DNA of 64,000 bases, taken from assembly GCF_949987535.1 (NCBI RefSeq), contig NC_080073.1, positions 24,920,116 through 24,984,115 on the forward strand, read 5' to 3'. Position 1 is the stretch's first letter. Every line of letters begins with the position of its first letter. Below the pieces are notes generated by a model that worked only from the letters and a program-made list of their open reading frames with translations, was not told the DNA's origin and made no database searches. Shown here in pieces: positions 51,317 through 63,387 of the stretch. Both the position numbers and the translations under genes were made by a program. This DNA comes from Balaenoptera acutorostrata (lineage: Eukaryota > Chordata > Mammalia > Artiodactyla > Balaenopteridae).

Positions 51317-51894
51317 GTGAATTTTAGAACTCAATTCAGAGTAGAGTTATGACTCTTTAATTTTTAAAACAGTGATTCTCCATTTTTATCAAGTTATTCT
51401 TTGTGTCTATACCACGTCTCCTAGTATTATCTATTTAGTTTCAGAATGAATTTTCTGTTTGTCTAAAAGCTAAAGTTTTTGCTTAATTGGTTTTATAAGT
51501 GGAAGCCAAGCACAAGGCAATATATTGGAAGCCATACTGGAAAATATAAACTATGACAAAACAGAAGACACAAAGCAAAGACCCACTCCTCTTTCTCTGA
51601 AGAACCTCATGTAGTTTGCTGTCAAACTACATGAAATAAAACTAGGGATCCGTGTCAGACGATGGACACCAATGTCATCCTTCTCTTACATTTTCTTTTG
51701 GATCTTTGTGCTGACACACTATGTACCCTAGCCCCCTCCTTACACAAAGGGGCCTAGGAACTCCCTTAGTACTGAAATCAAGAGAGGACTTTCTTAGGAC
51801 ACCTTTGTGCCCACATGCCCCAGCACAGGAGCTTGGAGAGTTATCTCTAAGTTCTTATCATTTCTTATTTAATTCATCTTTTCACTCCTGGTGA

Positions 51895-53251
<1,357 letters not shown>

Positions 53252-53491
53252 TAGATTTATTATCTTTCATTGTTTTTAAACCCAAATCCATTGTTGTACT
53301 TACTGGTTATCAGGTAGCTATTTGGGGCTTTCTGAATGTCTGTTCCTTTAAGATCATTTTTATTTAAATATTGGGAAATGCATTCAAAATGCCTTCTGAT
53401 TTCTCTAAATGCTAGCCTCTTTAGAATAAAGGTTGTGTTTATGCTTTATGTATTTACACAAAGGGACATGCAACTACAGTGATACTGTTAC

Positions 53492-54140
53492 TGAAAGTGG
53501 GGTCTGGCTGCTTGCCACTCAAAAGCTAATAAAAAGGCAAGGTTGGTGGAAAGGGAAGTTTGTTTTATTTCAGAGGTGGGCAACCTGGGGGGAGGGTGGA
53601 CTCATATCCAAAGGCCAATTCCCCCAACAGCAGACAGTCAGTGGGCAAGAGTTTTTATAGCCAGAGGGCGAGGGTTACATGCAGAACAGCACAGTCAGCT
53701 CTGACAGTCATCTTGGAATTGGTCATGCAGTGGTCTGATCAGTGCCATCTTGATTGTTTCAAGTACAGTTAGTCTTCAGTTCCAGGGTCAGTTTGTTCCC
53801 ATTTCTTTGAGACCAGTTCTCAGAATTGTGGCAGCTTCTGTCATGGCTGCAGTCTGGTCATCATGTAGTTAACTTCTTCCACCTGGTGTGGGTTTCAGTA
53901 TCTACAAACCTGCTCAAAGGATATGGCTGTGAATGTTTAGCCCTTGAGAAGGAACTAAAAGTCCCTGACTTTGCTTAATGACTAAACTGTTACTATTTGG
54001 TTCTGTTTGACTGTTTTCCTTAGCTTTTGCATTTTCTCACTTCTCTGATTAAACTTATTCTTTAAGTAAAGTTTTTCTACAGACAAAAGGCAGGTGAAGG
54101 ACATGGCGGGGAGAGGACCATAGGGTCCTGCTCTGTTTCA
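53492..54140 (-). mobile_element. Solo endogenous-retrovirus LTR, antisense to MAGI1
   Basis: About 650 bp bounded by 'tg' at 53492 and 'ca' at 54139-54140, as for LTRs. Read on the minus strand it has a TATA-like CTATAAAAAC (53651-53660) and a poly(A) signal AATAAAA (53563-53569) about 85 bp further, the normal U3-R arrangement. No internal retroviral genes adjoin it, so it is a solo LTR left by recombination. The flanks (gttac and gtacc) are at best a decayed 4-5 bp duplication. I do not recognise the exact family. Confidence 0.65.
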
Positions 54141-54224
54141 GTACCTTTAAATGTAAATCAGACTGTGCCTTTTAAAACCCATTAAGCTTTGAAAACCTTA
54201 TCCTTTAAGTCTCCTGAACCTGGT

Positions 54225-54600
54225 CGACACAGTGTGCATGCAAAACGTGGCTCTCGGCCACACTTCCAGCCTCATCTCACACTCCTCTCCCTTCCTCGCT
54301 GTGCTTGGCCACCTGGCTTCTTTTCTGTAGTGCCTTCACTACTCTAAGCCCTTCTGTCTCAGGGCCTTTGCACTTTCTGTTTCCACTGCTTGGAAGACTC
54401 TTTTCCCCAGCTCTTCACTTGGCTGGCTCCGTCTCATTCAGGGCTCCTGCTGAGAGAGGGCTTCTCTGATTACTTATCTAAAGTAGCCCCCAGCACTCCT
54501 ATGTAATCTCTGCTGCATCACCCCATTTCTTAATAGCTTTTATCATGATCATTATTATCACAAGCCATTGTTTTGTATATTTACTTATTTTTCTTTGTTC
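54225..54600 (-). repeat. L2 fragment, minus orientation, left part
   Basis: 'ctcagggcctttgcactttc', 'tgtttccactgcttggaaga' and 'ctcattcagggctcctgctg' are reversed L2. The right part continues at 55383 after the L1 insertion. Confidence 0.8.
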
Positions 54601-54613
54601 CTCTCTCTTTTTC

Positions 54614-55369
54614 TTTTTTTTTATTGGAGTATAGTTTTTAAAATTTTTATTGGAGTATAGTTGATTTACAGTGTTATGTCAGTTTCAGGCATACCGCAAA
54701 GTGAATCTGTTATACATATACATATATTCACTCTTTTTTAGATTCTTTTTCCATATAGGTCATTACAGAGTATTGAGTAGAGTTCCCTGTGCTATACTGT
54801 AGGTCCTTATTGGTTATCTACTTTATATATAGTAGCGTGTATATGTCAATCCCAATCTTCCAATTTATCCCTCCCCCAACCTTACCCCCGGGAATCATAA
54901 GTTTATTTTCTACATCTGTAAATCTATTTCTGTTTTGTAGATAAGTTCATTTGTACCCTTTGTTTTTAGATTCCACATATCAGCGATATCATATGATATT
55001 TGTCTTTCTCTGACTTCACTCAGTGTGACAATCTCTAGGTCCATCCAAGTTGCTGCAAATGGCATTATTTCGTTCTTTGTAATGACTAATATTCCATTGT
55101 ATATATGTACCACATCTTCTTTATCCATGCCTCTGTTGATGGGCATTTAGGTTGCTTCCGTGTCCTGGCTTTCGTAAATAGCACTGCAGTGAACATTGGG
55201 GAGCGTGTATCTTTTTGAATTATTGTTTTCTCCAGATATATGCCCAAGAGTGGGATTGCTGGATCAGATGGTAGCTCTATTTTTAGTTTTTTAAGGAACC
55301 TGCATACTGTTCTCCATAGTGGCTTTACCAGTTTACATTCCCACCAACAGTGTAGGAGGGTTCCCTTTA
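54614..55369 (-). mobile_element. L1, 5'-truncated, inserted into an L2
   Basis: The minus-strand L1 has its 3' end at 54614 ('tttttttattggagtatag', with a partial repeat of 'attggagtatag' at 54624 and 54650) and C-terminal ORF2 sequence (55086-55369, with CWWECKL and YTMEYY-coding regions). The exact duplication ctctctctttttc lies at 54601-54613 and 55370-55382. Frames are broken. Confidence 0.92.
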
Positions 55370-55382
55370 CTCTCTCTTTTTC

Positions 55383-55510
55383 ATTCGAATATAAGCTCCA
55401 TAAAGCCAGAGCCCACCTCTGCATGTTGACAGCTGTATCCCCAGTACTTAACACAGTACCCGACTCCTGCTAGGTGTTCATGAATGAATAGGTAATGAAT
55501 GAATGAATGG
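55383..55510 (-). repeat. L2 fragment, minus orientation, right part
   Basis: 'ataagctccataaagccaga', 'gacagctgtatccccagtac' and 'gaatgaatgaatgg' continue the L2 interrupted at 54600. Confidence 0.75.
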
Positions 55511-56239
55511 ATATGTGATTATTTATACTTGGCAGCAACAACGGCTCCACCAATCGTATTAAAAACATCTCAGCATACCCACATTTTAACGAAGGGGTTA
55601 AAGATCTCAGAGAAGTGGGGTATTCTAAATCCTGAGACAGTTGGCTTTCTTTCCCCTGCCAGCAACCCCCCACCCCTGCGCCCCCGGAACTCCCAGGACC
55701 TCACACTGAGAAACATTTTCCGCCTGTTGAAATGTCTTGCTCCTGGGTCTGTACTTGTGACTAATCTTGATTGATCACCTCCCACAATGGGCCTGAGTTT
55801 GGTCGTTTCCTTGACCCTTGCCAATAGGATGTGTTTCATGCACAGAGTATCCTGACCCTCTGAAAAGAGATCAGGACCCAGACTTTTATTTCCTCTCGGT
55901 TTCACTGAGACAGAAAAGCTTGTTTATGTCGCAACAGCCATGTCCTCGGGCACTCGTGAAGCTGTGTGTCCTGTGATCAAAATGATTGGGGTTGTGGGAA
56001 GGAAATCCAAAATTCAGAACTGTCTGTGTGAATCACAATGCTCAGTCCACCCTTCTTGAACAGGTGTAAAACCCATTTGCAGATTTTATTTTTTAAAAAG
56101 TTATTTCTACCAATACAATTTTGAAGTTTCTTCTTGTACCTAGACCACTTGACTGCACAGATAATTTTGTTTTAAACAGTGACCAAGATGTAGTAGGAAG
56201 TGACTTGAGGTTAAGGATGAGGAGGAGAGGGTGGGGGTG

Positions 56240-56420
56240 GGGGATGATGGTACCTGGCACTTACAGACAAGTGAGCAGTTTACAAAGCACTTTTCAAACC
56301 TACACACACCGCTCATGTCATTTTTACCCCATCCCTGAATAGGAAGGTACCAACCAACAGTAGGATTGAGAAGTTCACCTGGATTCTCTGGTTTCCAGTC
56401 TAGTGCTCTGCCCTACTTAA
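56240..56420 (+). repeat. MIR fragment
   Basis: 'tacctggcacttacagacaa', 'tacaaagcacttttcaaacc' and 'tctggtttccagtctagtgc' are a diverged MIR. Confidence 0.5.
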
Positions 56421-57373
56421 CTCTGAACACCACTGATTTTTGCACAATTGCTGGTTTCAGTGGCCGGCAACTTGGAAACTTTTAAATAGTTCTTGGTACA
56501 TCAGGGCATCTGTGATTCAGCCACTGCTCATTTGACATCACAAATCACCCTGCTCTCCTTCTTCATTTATTTGTTCCTTCGTTTCTTTTGTCATTTTGTT
56601 CAGTTTTTCTTTTCCATTCAGTTCACTTTTAAGGAGACCAAAAAGTAAAATCTTATTGTAATTTACTAACTTACAGTGGTTACTGGAGCCATATTGTAAT
56701 GAATTTGCCCAAATTAGCAAACAACTCGTTATAAAAATATACCCCTTGATTTCAAATATGTTTACATTTTCTCTTCTTAATTCCTAAGACCTTCTTTTGG
56801 TTAATACCATTATATTTTATAACATTAAATTAATAAGATCCAGAATATATTGCCACATTAGTCAACATCTACATAGTTTATTCCAGAACCTGTGTAATTT
56901 AAAATCACTGTAACATCAGCAGTCTTTAAAATATGCCATATGCCTTATGTTTGATTTATGTGTCAGATAGAAAGTTTGTACATCTGCACTTGGCAAGCTA
57001 ACACCAGCTACTATTAATCTTTCTAGAAAGCATATAAATGTATTTGTTTCTGCCATATATCAGTTACTTGAACTGGGGCTGGCATTTTAATCATTCCTCT
57101 TGTATGCTGGGGGTGTAAATGAGAAGGTTTGATGATCATTTAGGATAGCGGCTAGGTTAAATGAGAAAGTAAATGGCCACTTCACTGATTCTTTCTAATG
57201 AATCTTATTTCCATCATAACTCCTGGTAAGCAGATTGATAAACTCATTAAGTCTACACCTTTCTTGACTCAGGAATTCATATCTCAAAGGTGGGGCTTTC
57301 TATGCTTTAAAGAACTAGTCTTTTCTACTTTGGGGCAGAACTTAGCTACATTTGTATTTTGGTTTTCACTCTT

Positions 57374-57699
57374 CTTTTTTTTTTTTTTTAAATCTGTAAC
57401 TTATTTATTTATTTATTTTATTTATTTATTTATTTATGGCTGTGTTGGGTCTTCGTTTATGTGCAAGGGCTTTCTCCAGTTGTGGCAAGCGGGGGCCACT
57501 CTTCATCGCGGTGCGCGGGCCTCTCACTATCGCGGCCTCTCTTGTTGCGGAGCACAGGCTCCAGATGCGCAGGCTCAGTAATTGTGGCTCACGGGCCTAG
57601 TTGCTCCGCGGCATGTGGGATCTTCCCAGACCAGGGCTCGAACCCGTGTCGCCTGCATTGGCAGGCAGATTCTCAACCACTGCGCCACCAGGGAAGCCC
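57374..57699 (-). mobile_element. CHR-type SINE
   Basis: The minus-strand SINE has its tail at the poly-T (57374-57390) and TTTA repeats, and its head complement 'caccagggaagccc' ending at 57699. The 14-bp duplication tggttttcactctt is exact at 57360-57373 and 57700-57713. Confidence 0.96.
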
Positions 57700-58274
57700 T
57701 GGTTTTCACTCTTAACTCCCAAGCTCATTTTTTATTTTTGTTCTGGTCGAAATCAGGTGCGTTTTGGTTTTTAGCATTTTTTTTTTTTAATCCCCCTCCC
57801 ACCAATGGAAGTAAGCAGAGGTTGAAATATCATTTGTAAATTTATGGAGACAGTTTCCTAGGTCAGGCTTGGGCTTGCTGGGCCTGTCTATCCATAGCCC
57901 TGGCAGCTGGGACCATTACCTGTTTGTTTACAAGTGTCTTCTTTATAAACATGTCCGTGCCTACGGATGTCACTCAAGTTCTTAAAGGGCAGCGCCTTCT
58001 TCCTGTGCCTGGCTGCCCATCTTCCCATGGTAAGTCCTTTCCTCCTTCTCCCTCTGCTGTCCAGTAAGGAGAATGCCTTTTATTTTTCTTAATTTTTCAC
58101 ATGGCATGTGCATTCAGACAGCCCATCACCTGACACCAGTGTGAGTCTAGAGGCTTTTTTAAGCGTTTGGAAAATCATGCTAGAAGGTGATTACTATTGT
58201 TTTGAATAATTTTTTTTGAATTTACAAAAGATGTAGAATATGTTCCGTAAAGCTTTTTTTACTTTAAAAGAGGG

Positions 58275-58820
58275 AGTGGGACTTCCCTGGTGGTCCAGTG
58301 GTTAAGACTTTGCCTTCCAATGCAGGGGGTACGAGTTGGATCCCTGGTCAGGGAGCTAAGATCCCACATGCCTTGCAGCCAAAAAACCGAAACATAAAAC
58401 AGAAGCAATATTGTAACAAATTCAGACTTCCCTAGTGGCGCAGTGGTTGGGAGTACACCTGCCAATGCAGGGGGACACGGGTTCGATCCCTGGTCTGGGA
58501 GAATCCCACATGCCACGGAGCAACTAAGCCTGTGCACCACAACTACTGAGCCTGTGCTCTGGAGCCCGCAAGCCACAACTACTGAGCCTGCGTGCTACAA
58601 CTACTGAAGTCCGTGCGCCTAGAGCCTGTGCTCTGCAACAAGAGAAGCCACCACAATGAGAAACCCGCGCATCACAATGAATATCCCCCACTCACTGCAA
58701 CTAGAGGAAGCCCATGTGCAGCAATGAAGACCCAACACAGCCAAAAATAATTTAAAAAAATATTGTAACAAATTCAATAAAGACTTTAAAAATGGTTAAA
58801 AAAGAAAGAAAGAAAGAAAG
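58275..58820 (+). mobile_element. CHR-type SINE with long unique tail, interrupted by a second SINE
   Basis: The head 'gggacttccctggtggtcca' begins at 58275; the body ends with 'ttgcagccaaaaaaccgaaa' and a tail 'acagaagcaatattgtaaca'. This tail continues after the nested SINE with 'aataaagactttaaaaatgg' (58777-58796) and an (AAAG)n run. The tail 'caatattgtaacaaattcaa' is a known end for this SINE subtype (from memory). Confidence 0.85.
58425..58758 (+). mobile_element. CHR-type SINE nested inside the tail of another SINE
   Basis: Head 'gacttccctagtggcgcagt', box-B-like 'gggttcgatccctggtctgg', end 'gacccaacacagccaaaaat'. An exact 18-bp duplication aatattgtaacaaattca lies at 58407-58424 and 58759-58776. 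Confidence 0.96.
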
Positions 58821-58841
58821 AAAAAGAAAAGGGATTATATT

Positions 58842-59030
58842 GGGACTTCCCTGGTGGCGCAGTGGATAAGACTCCCAGCTCCCAATGCAGGGGGCCCAGG
58901 TTCGATCCCTGGTTGGGGAACTAGATCCCACATGCACGCTGCAACTAAGTCTGTGAGCCACAACTAAGGAGCCCGCCTGCCGCAACTAAGACCCCACGCG
59001 ACCAAATAAATAAACAATTTTTTTTTAAAG
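58842..59030 (+). mobile_element. CHR-type SINE, short form
   Basis: Head 'gggacttccctggtggcgca', box-B-like 'aggttcgatccctggttggg', end 'gaccaaataaataaacaatt'. The 11-bp duplication gggattatatt is exact at 58831-58841 and 59031-59041. Confidence 0.96.
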
Positions 59031-59419
59031 GGGATTATATTATATGTAGCATAACTACCTGTGCCCCCTGTGTATTTTGTATATTTGGCTAATTTATACC
59101 TAGTAGGAGGTATGACACTTGAAGATCTCATTTGGGGTGGAGTCAGAATACTCTGTTTTAAAAGACAATTTGGAATACCCTATGAAAGTGGAGAATGTGT
59201 GTTTTACTTTAGAGAGAAAAAGTGTACTGAAGAAAAAGCTGAGCTAGAGGTTCCAGGCGCCCGCCTCCAGTTCAAACTGTGCCCATAGCTCCTCTGTGCC
59301 TCTGACTGGGTTACAGCTCTTGCCCTGAGACTCATTTCTTTATCCAAAAAAAATGGATATTTTGCACTAGCTCATCTTTAGGGTGACCCCTGCTAACTCT
59401 AATTTTATGCCCAAAAATG

Positions 59420-59530
59420 GCCTCATTGATGTGTAGGGGAAAGACCACAAGATTGGAGAGTCAGACAATGCGAGTTTAAATTGCAACTCCTGCCTTTATT
59501 CCCTTTGTGACCTTAGGCAAGTCATCTGAA
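59420..59530 (-). repeat. MIR fragment, minus orientation
   Basis: 'gagtttaaattgcaactcct' and 'tgtgaccttaggcaagtcat' give a reversed MIR. Confidence 0.65.
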
Positions 59531-59729
59531 AAAAGGTAGCATTTGTGCCAATTCCTGACCTAGAAGCAAGTCACATGATACATCAGTGGTGTTTTACTGA
59601 TATCCCCTAGTATCAGAAGCCACTGGGTATGGTGGGTTTCTTTTTTAAAAAAGAAAAAACAAACTCTAGCGTGTACCTGCAGAAGTTTAATTTCAGTGCA
59701 TGATGAGCAGGAACCTGTATTTTTTTTTT

Positions 59730-60062
59730 AAACCAATTTATTTTCCTTGCATATTTTAAACACAGTTTTTCTTTTTTTAAATTTATTTATTTATTTATTT
59801 TTGGCTGTGTTGGATCTTCGCCTCTGTGAGGGCTTTCTCTAGTTGCGGCAAGTGGGGGCCACTCTTCATCACTGTGCGCGGGCCTCTCACCATCGCGGCC
59901 CCTCCCGTTGCAGAGCACAGGCTCCAGACGCGCAGGCTCAGCAGTTGTGGCTCACGGGCCCAGTCGCTCCGTGGCATGTGGGATCCTCCCAGACCAGGGC
60001 TCGAACCCGTGTGCCCTGCATTAGCAGGCAGACTCTCAACCACTGCGCCACCAGGGAAGCCC
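59730..60062 (-). mobile_element. CHR-type SINE with probable 3' extension
   Basis: The minus-strand SINE body spans about 59776-60062 (head complement 'caccagggaagccc' ends at 60062). Beyond its own A-rich tail there are about 40 extra bases (59730-59770) before the matching duplication: tgtattttttttt occurs at 59716-59729 and 60063 onward. This fits transcription past the SINE end, with insertion of the longer RNA. Confidence 0.8.
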
Positions 60063-60469
60063 TGTATTTTTTTTTTTTAGAAGCTGCACTGGCAATGCTG
60101 ATGTAAAATCAGAATTGCAGTCAGTTTTAGGCTTCTGCCCTCGTGGTCCCTTCTCATTTTGATTCTGTGACATATAACTTGAGAGTGAAATAAGTTTATA
60201 ACTTAACAGTTATTTTCATTTCTAAGTAATTTCTTCTTTTAAAGTCCGATTTCTAAGCAACAGGTTTCTCCGTCTTCCCTAAGATCCATTGCAGCTCCCA
60301 AATTTGACATTTTTCTACTTCAGAGGAGGATGGAAAGGAAGACTTGGTCTCAGAGATGCTTCTCTTGACAAGCACAGCTCTCCAGGGGCTTTTACTGATC
60401 GCAACAGAATTAGAGGTGGTGCTTTGTATACAGAGTGCTCTTGTCAGGGTACTAAGTAATTTTAGGATC

Positions 60470-60600
60470 TGAATATAAAGTAACGAAATGTTAGGATTCC
60501 TGGAGGGGAGGACTGTATCCAACTCGCACTTTTGTATCCCTGGCACGTCATGGGGAACCTGGCATGTGGTAAGGTCTTAGTAAATACTAGGCTGGATAAC
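60470..60600 (-). repeat. L2 3' fragment, minus orientation
   Basis: 'ttttgtatccctggcacgtc', 'ggcatgtggtaaggtcttag' and 'taaatactaggctgg' are the reversed L2 3' end. Confidence 0.6.
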
Positions 60601-60734
60601 TTGAACTTTCTCTGCAAGTCACATTAGAAAATAAATTATATAGCTTTGTAGTCACTCTTCATAACTTCAGAAAGATAAAAAAGAGATGTTAAAAGGCAAA
60701 ATGAAATATGAAAATCATGGTAGTGATAGTAATA

Positions 60735-60860
60735 ATGTTACAATAATCATTGATTACTTACTATGTACCAGGATTGTAACCATGGTACAAGCAATACATA
60801 CATGTACACACAGGCGGAAATAAAACCTCACAACATCCCACTGTTGTGACCACGTTGGAA
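60735..60860 (+). repeat. MIR fragment
   Basis: 'caataatcattgattactta', 'ctatgtaccaggattgtaac' and 'aataaaacctcacaacatcc' fit the front of a MIR. Confidence 0.6.
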
Positions 60861-61084
60861 CCATCCATTTGCAGTGTGATTCTGAATAGGACCCTGTGGG
60901 AAATGAAGGCAGTGATTAGTAGGAGAAAAAAAAAAGAAGTGAAGGAATTGCTTTTGTTGTAGGTGTTGAGATTCCACAGCTGAATTTGCTTAGTATAAAG
61001 CAAGAGAGAAATTTCTGGTTTAGTTGGGAAGCATGTATAAGACTCCTCCTTGCTTAAAACATTTGTAATACATAAAAACATTAA

Positions 61085-61320
61085 ACGCTTCTGCAATGTG
61101 CCAGGTGTAGTTGGTTCTAAACATTTTACATATCATAATTCAGGAGCCCTCTGAGGTGACTAAAACCTTACCTCCACTTTAGAGGAGAGGGTTCTGAGCC
61201 CCAGAGAAGCTCAGTGATTTACCCAGAATCACACAGCTGATTAATGCAAGCTAGGATTTGAACCCAGGAATTCTAGTTCCACAGACCGATCTCTTACCCA
61301 CTATGCTAAGCAGCCTCCTG
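61085..61320 (+). repeat. MIR SINE, well preserved
   Basis: 'tgcaatgtgccaggtgtagt', 'agaagctcagtgatttaccc', 'agaatcacacagctgattaa' and 'aggatttgaacccaggaatt' are clear MIR segments. Confidence 0.85.
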
Positions 61321-61949
61321 GCTTTTAGATGATAAGCTCCAATACCGTTAAGGAGTACATCTTATACATAAAAGAATGAGTAAGGTCTAAAGTCCGTGGC
61401 AAATTAATGCCACTCAATTTTCATCCAGATTTACTGATGATAGTTCATTAAATCGTCATCGATCCACACAGGGAAAGCAATATCTATCTCATCATCCAAG
61501 CACATGATTAGCATTAGCTCTTCTTTGCGTGTGTTTTTCCCCCGTCCGAAATGATGCAAAACCATCATAATTAGAACCGCGCTGCTGGAGAGTTAAACCT
61601 GGGTGATCAGGTGCCTCTTTTCTCTTTGCCCTCTGGTCGCGGACTGGAGAATGAATTGCAAATTGCACTGCTTAAGTGTTTGACTGCCAGAATCTCTTCA
61701 GTTGAGCTGCAGGGCCTCGGAAAGGAGAACTCAGGTTGCTGGCAGAGTGATATCCTAATAGTGGTGGGGTCTGTGTATTCACATCGGCACATCCCATCTA
61801 TTCCCCCTCCTCTGTCATGTCATCCTCCCACCTCTCCCCCGGCCTCTGCCATCCATCATGTGGCACCTGGCCTTGCTGTGGCCTCGCAACAGGTCTCAAG
61901 CCTTCCTCTAGTCCGTTCCCGGGCTAGAGGGATTTAAAGTCAATTGGAT

Positions 61950-62320
61950 GCAGTCACTGCTCATGTCAGGATGACGTCCCATCATTCAGAGTAAACTCCA
62001 AAGTCCTGTGTCACAGGCAAGCACTTGCTCTTTCTTCTGTCTGTGTATTTCCTGTCACAGAGAGCCACAGAGCTTTCTCACTCCTGTCCTTGAGGCTTCT
62101 GCTCAAAGGTCCTTTCCTTCAAGAAGCCTGCTCTGACCGCTCCGTAGAAAAGAAAACAGCGTCCACCGCCATCATGCTCTGCTCTGTCCTTCTTTCTCAG
62201 GCCATGGACCCTTCCTTGTGGTCTCTGTGAGAGTAGGGACTGGGTCTCAATCATTATTTGATCCCCCAGCGCCTAAAATCATGCCTGGCACATTGTAGGT
62301 CTTCAGAAAATCATCTATAT
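61950..62320 (-). repeat. L2 fragment, minus orientation
   Basis: 'cattcagagtaaactccaaa', 'tccttcaagaagcctgctct', 'gtctcaatcattatttgatc' and 'catgcctggcacattgtagg' are reversed L2. Confidence 0.75.
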
Positions 62321-62369
62321 TGAAGGAAAACTATGAATTAGTGCAAGGCCCTTTGTTTTCATAAATGCT

Positions 62370-62540
62370 CATCATCCTTTAGAGAACTTTCTGGGGTGAG
62401 AGCTTGTCATTAGAGCTGGGGAAACAGGCAGTGGGAGATGGACCACCTCGAAAATCACACAGCATGAAGGTGAGACAGCCTGACTTCCAACCCAGGTTTG
62501 TTGGCCTGTAAAGCCCATGCCCTCTGTCACAGGCTGTTCT
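62370..62540 (+). repeat. MIR fragment
   Basis: 'gagctggggaaacaggcagt', 'cgaaaatcacacagcatgaa' and 'gacttccaacccaggtttgt' resemble the MIR 3' half. Confidence 0.55.
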
Positions 62541-62554
62541 AAATGACAAGGAAA

Positions 62555-62677
62555 AAAATGATACAAATAAACTTATATAGAAAACAGAAATAGACCCACA
62601 GACATAGAAAACAAGCTCAAGGTTACCAAACACAACATTGTAAATCAACTCTACTTCAATAAAATAAATAAATAAAT
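62555..62677 (+). mobile_element. L1 3'-end insertion (about 123 bp)
   Basis: 'acagaaatagacccacagac' and 'ttgtaaatcaactctacttc' are L1 3'UTR, ending in 'aataaaataaataaataaat'. The duplication aaatgacaaggaaa at 62541-62554 and 62678-62691 is exact. Confidence 0.92.
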
Positions 62678-62734
62678 AAATGACAAGGAAATGCATTTCA
62701 TGGCAGTGGATCATGTTGGTCCAATTAAGCCTGT

Positions 62735-62935
62735 TCTCCAGGTCCAGTGCAGTAGTCGCTATCCACATGTGGCTATTTAATTAATTAAAGCTAAATACGA
62801 CATAAAATTTAGTCCAACTGGCCACGTTTCAAGAACCGAATAGCCACATGTGGCCAGTGGCTGCCATATTGGACAGTGCAGTTATAGAACCTTTCCACCC
62901 TCGTAGAAAATGCTGTTGGACAGTGCTGCTCGAGA
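62735..62935. repeat. hAT-type DNA transposon
   Basis: Contains 'gctatccacatgtggctatt', 'gccacatgtggccagtggct', 'gccatattggacagtgcagt' and 'gttggacagtgctgctc'. Best-preserved copy of the family also seen at 49105 and 653. Confidence 0.75.
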
Positions 62936-63084
62936 GATTTTGATTATTTTGCCCTCAAAAGAGATATGTCGCATGTCCTTTATTTTACCCTTTCTCTTAT
63001 ATGCCTTTGATAGAAGAAAAATACGGAATTGAAGGCAACTTTATGGTTAATACATTTCTTTTTATACAGATAATGATATAATAG

Positions 63085-63210
63085 GTCCTATTTATTAAAT
63101 TCTTTCCATGTGTAGGTACTGCTCTAAGCTCTTTACATGTGTTAACTGGATGTTAGGGGGTCACAAGGAAATGAGACTCAGAGAACATGAAAGACTTGTA
63201 AAGTCTTAGC
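63085..63210 (+). repeat. MIR fragment
   Basis: 'cctatttattaaattctttc', 'catgtgtaggtactgctcta' and 'agctctttacatgtgttaac' are the MIR front part. Confidence 0.6.
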
Positions 63211-63387
63211 ACTTGGGCAACCTGCTCTGTCCTAATCCTCAGACAGCTCATCAACTTTTAATGGGGATTATAGGGCTTCCACCTGGCCAGGAAGCATCTC
63301 ATCTTTAATCCTGGACTGATGTTAAGGAACTTAACTTAAATTATTTTATTATGTAAAGTATCTTCACTCTAAAAAGAAGAAGAAACT

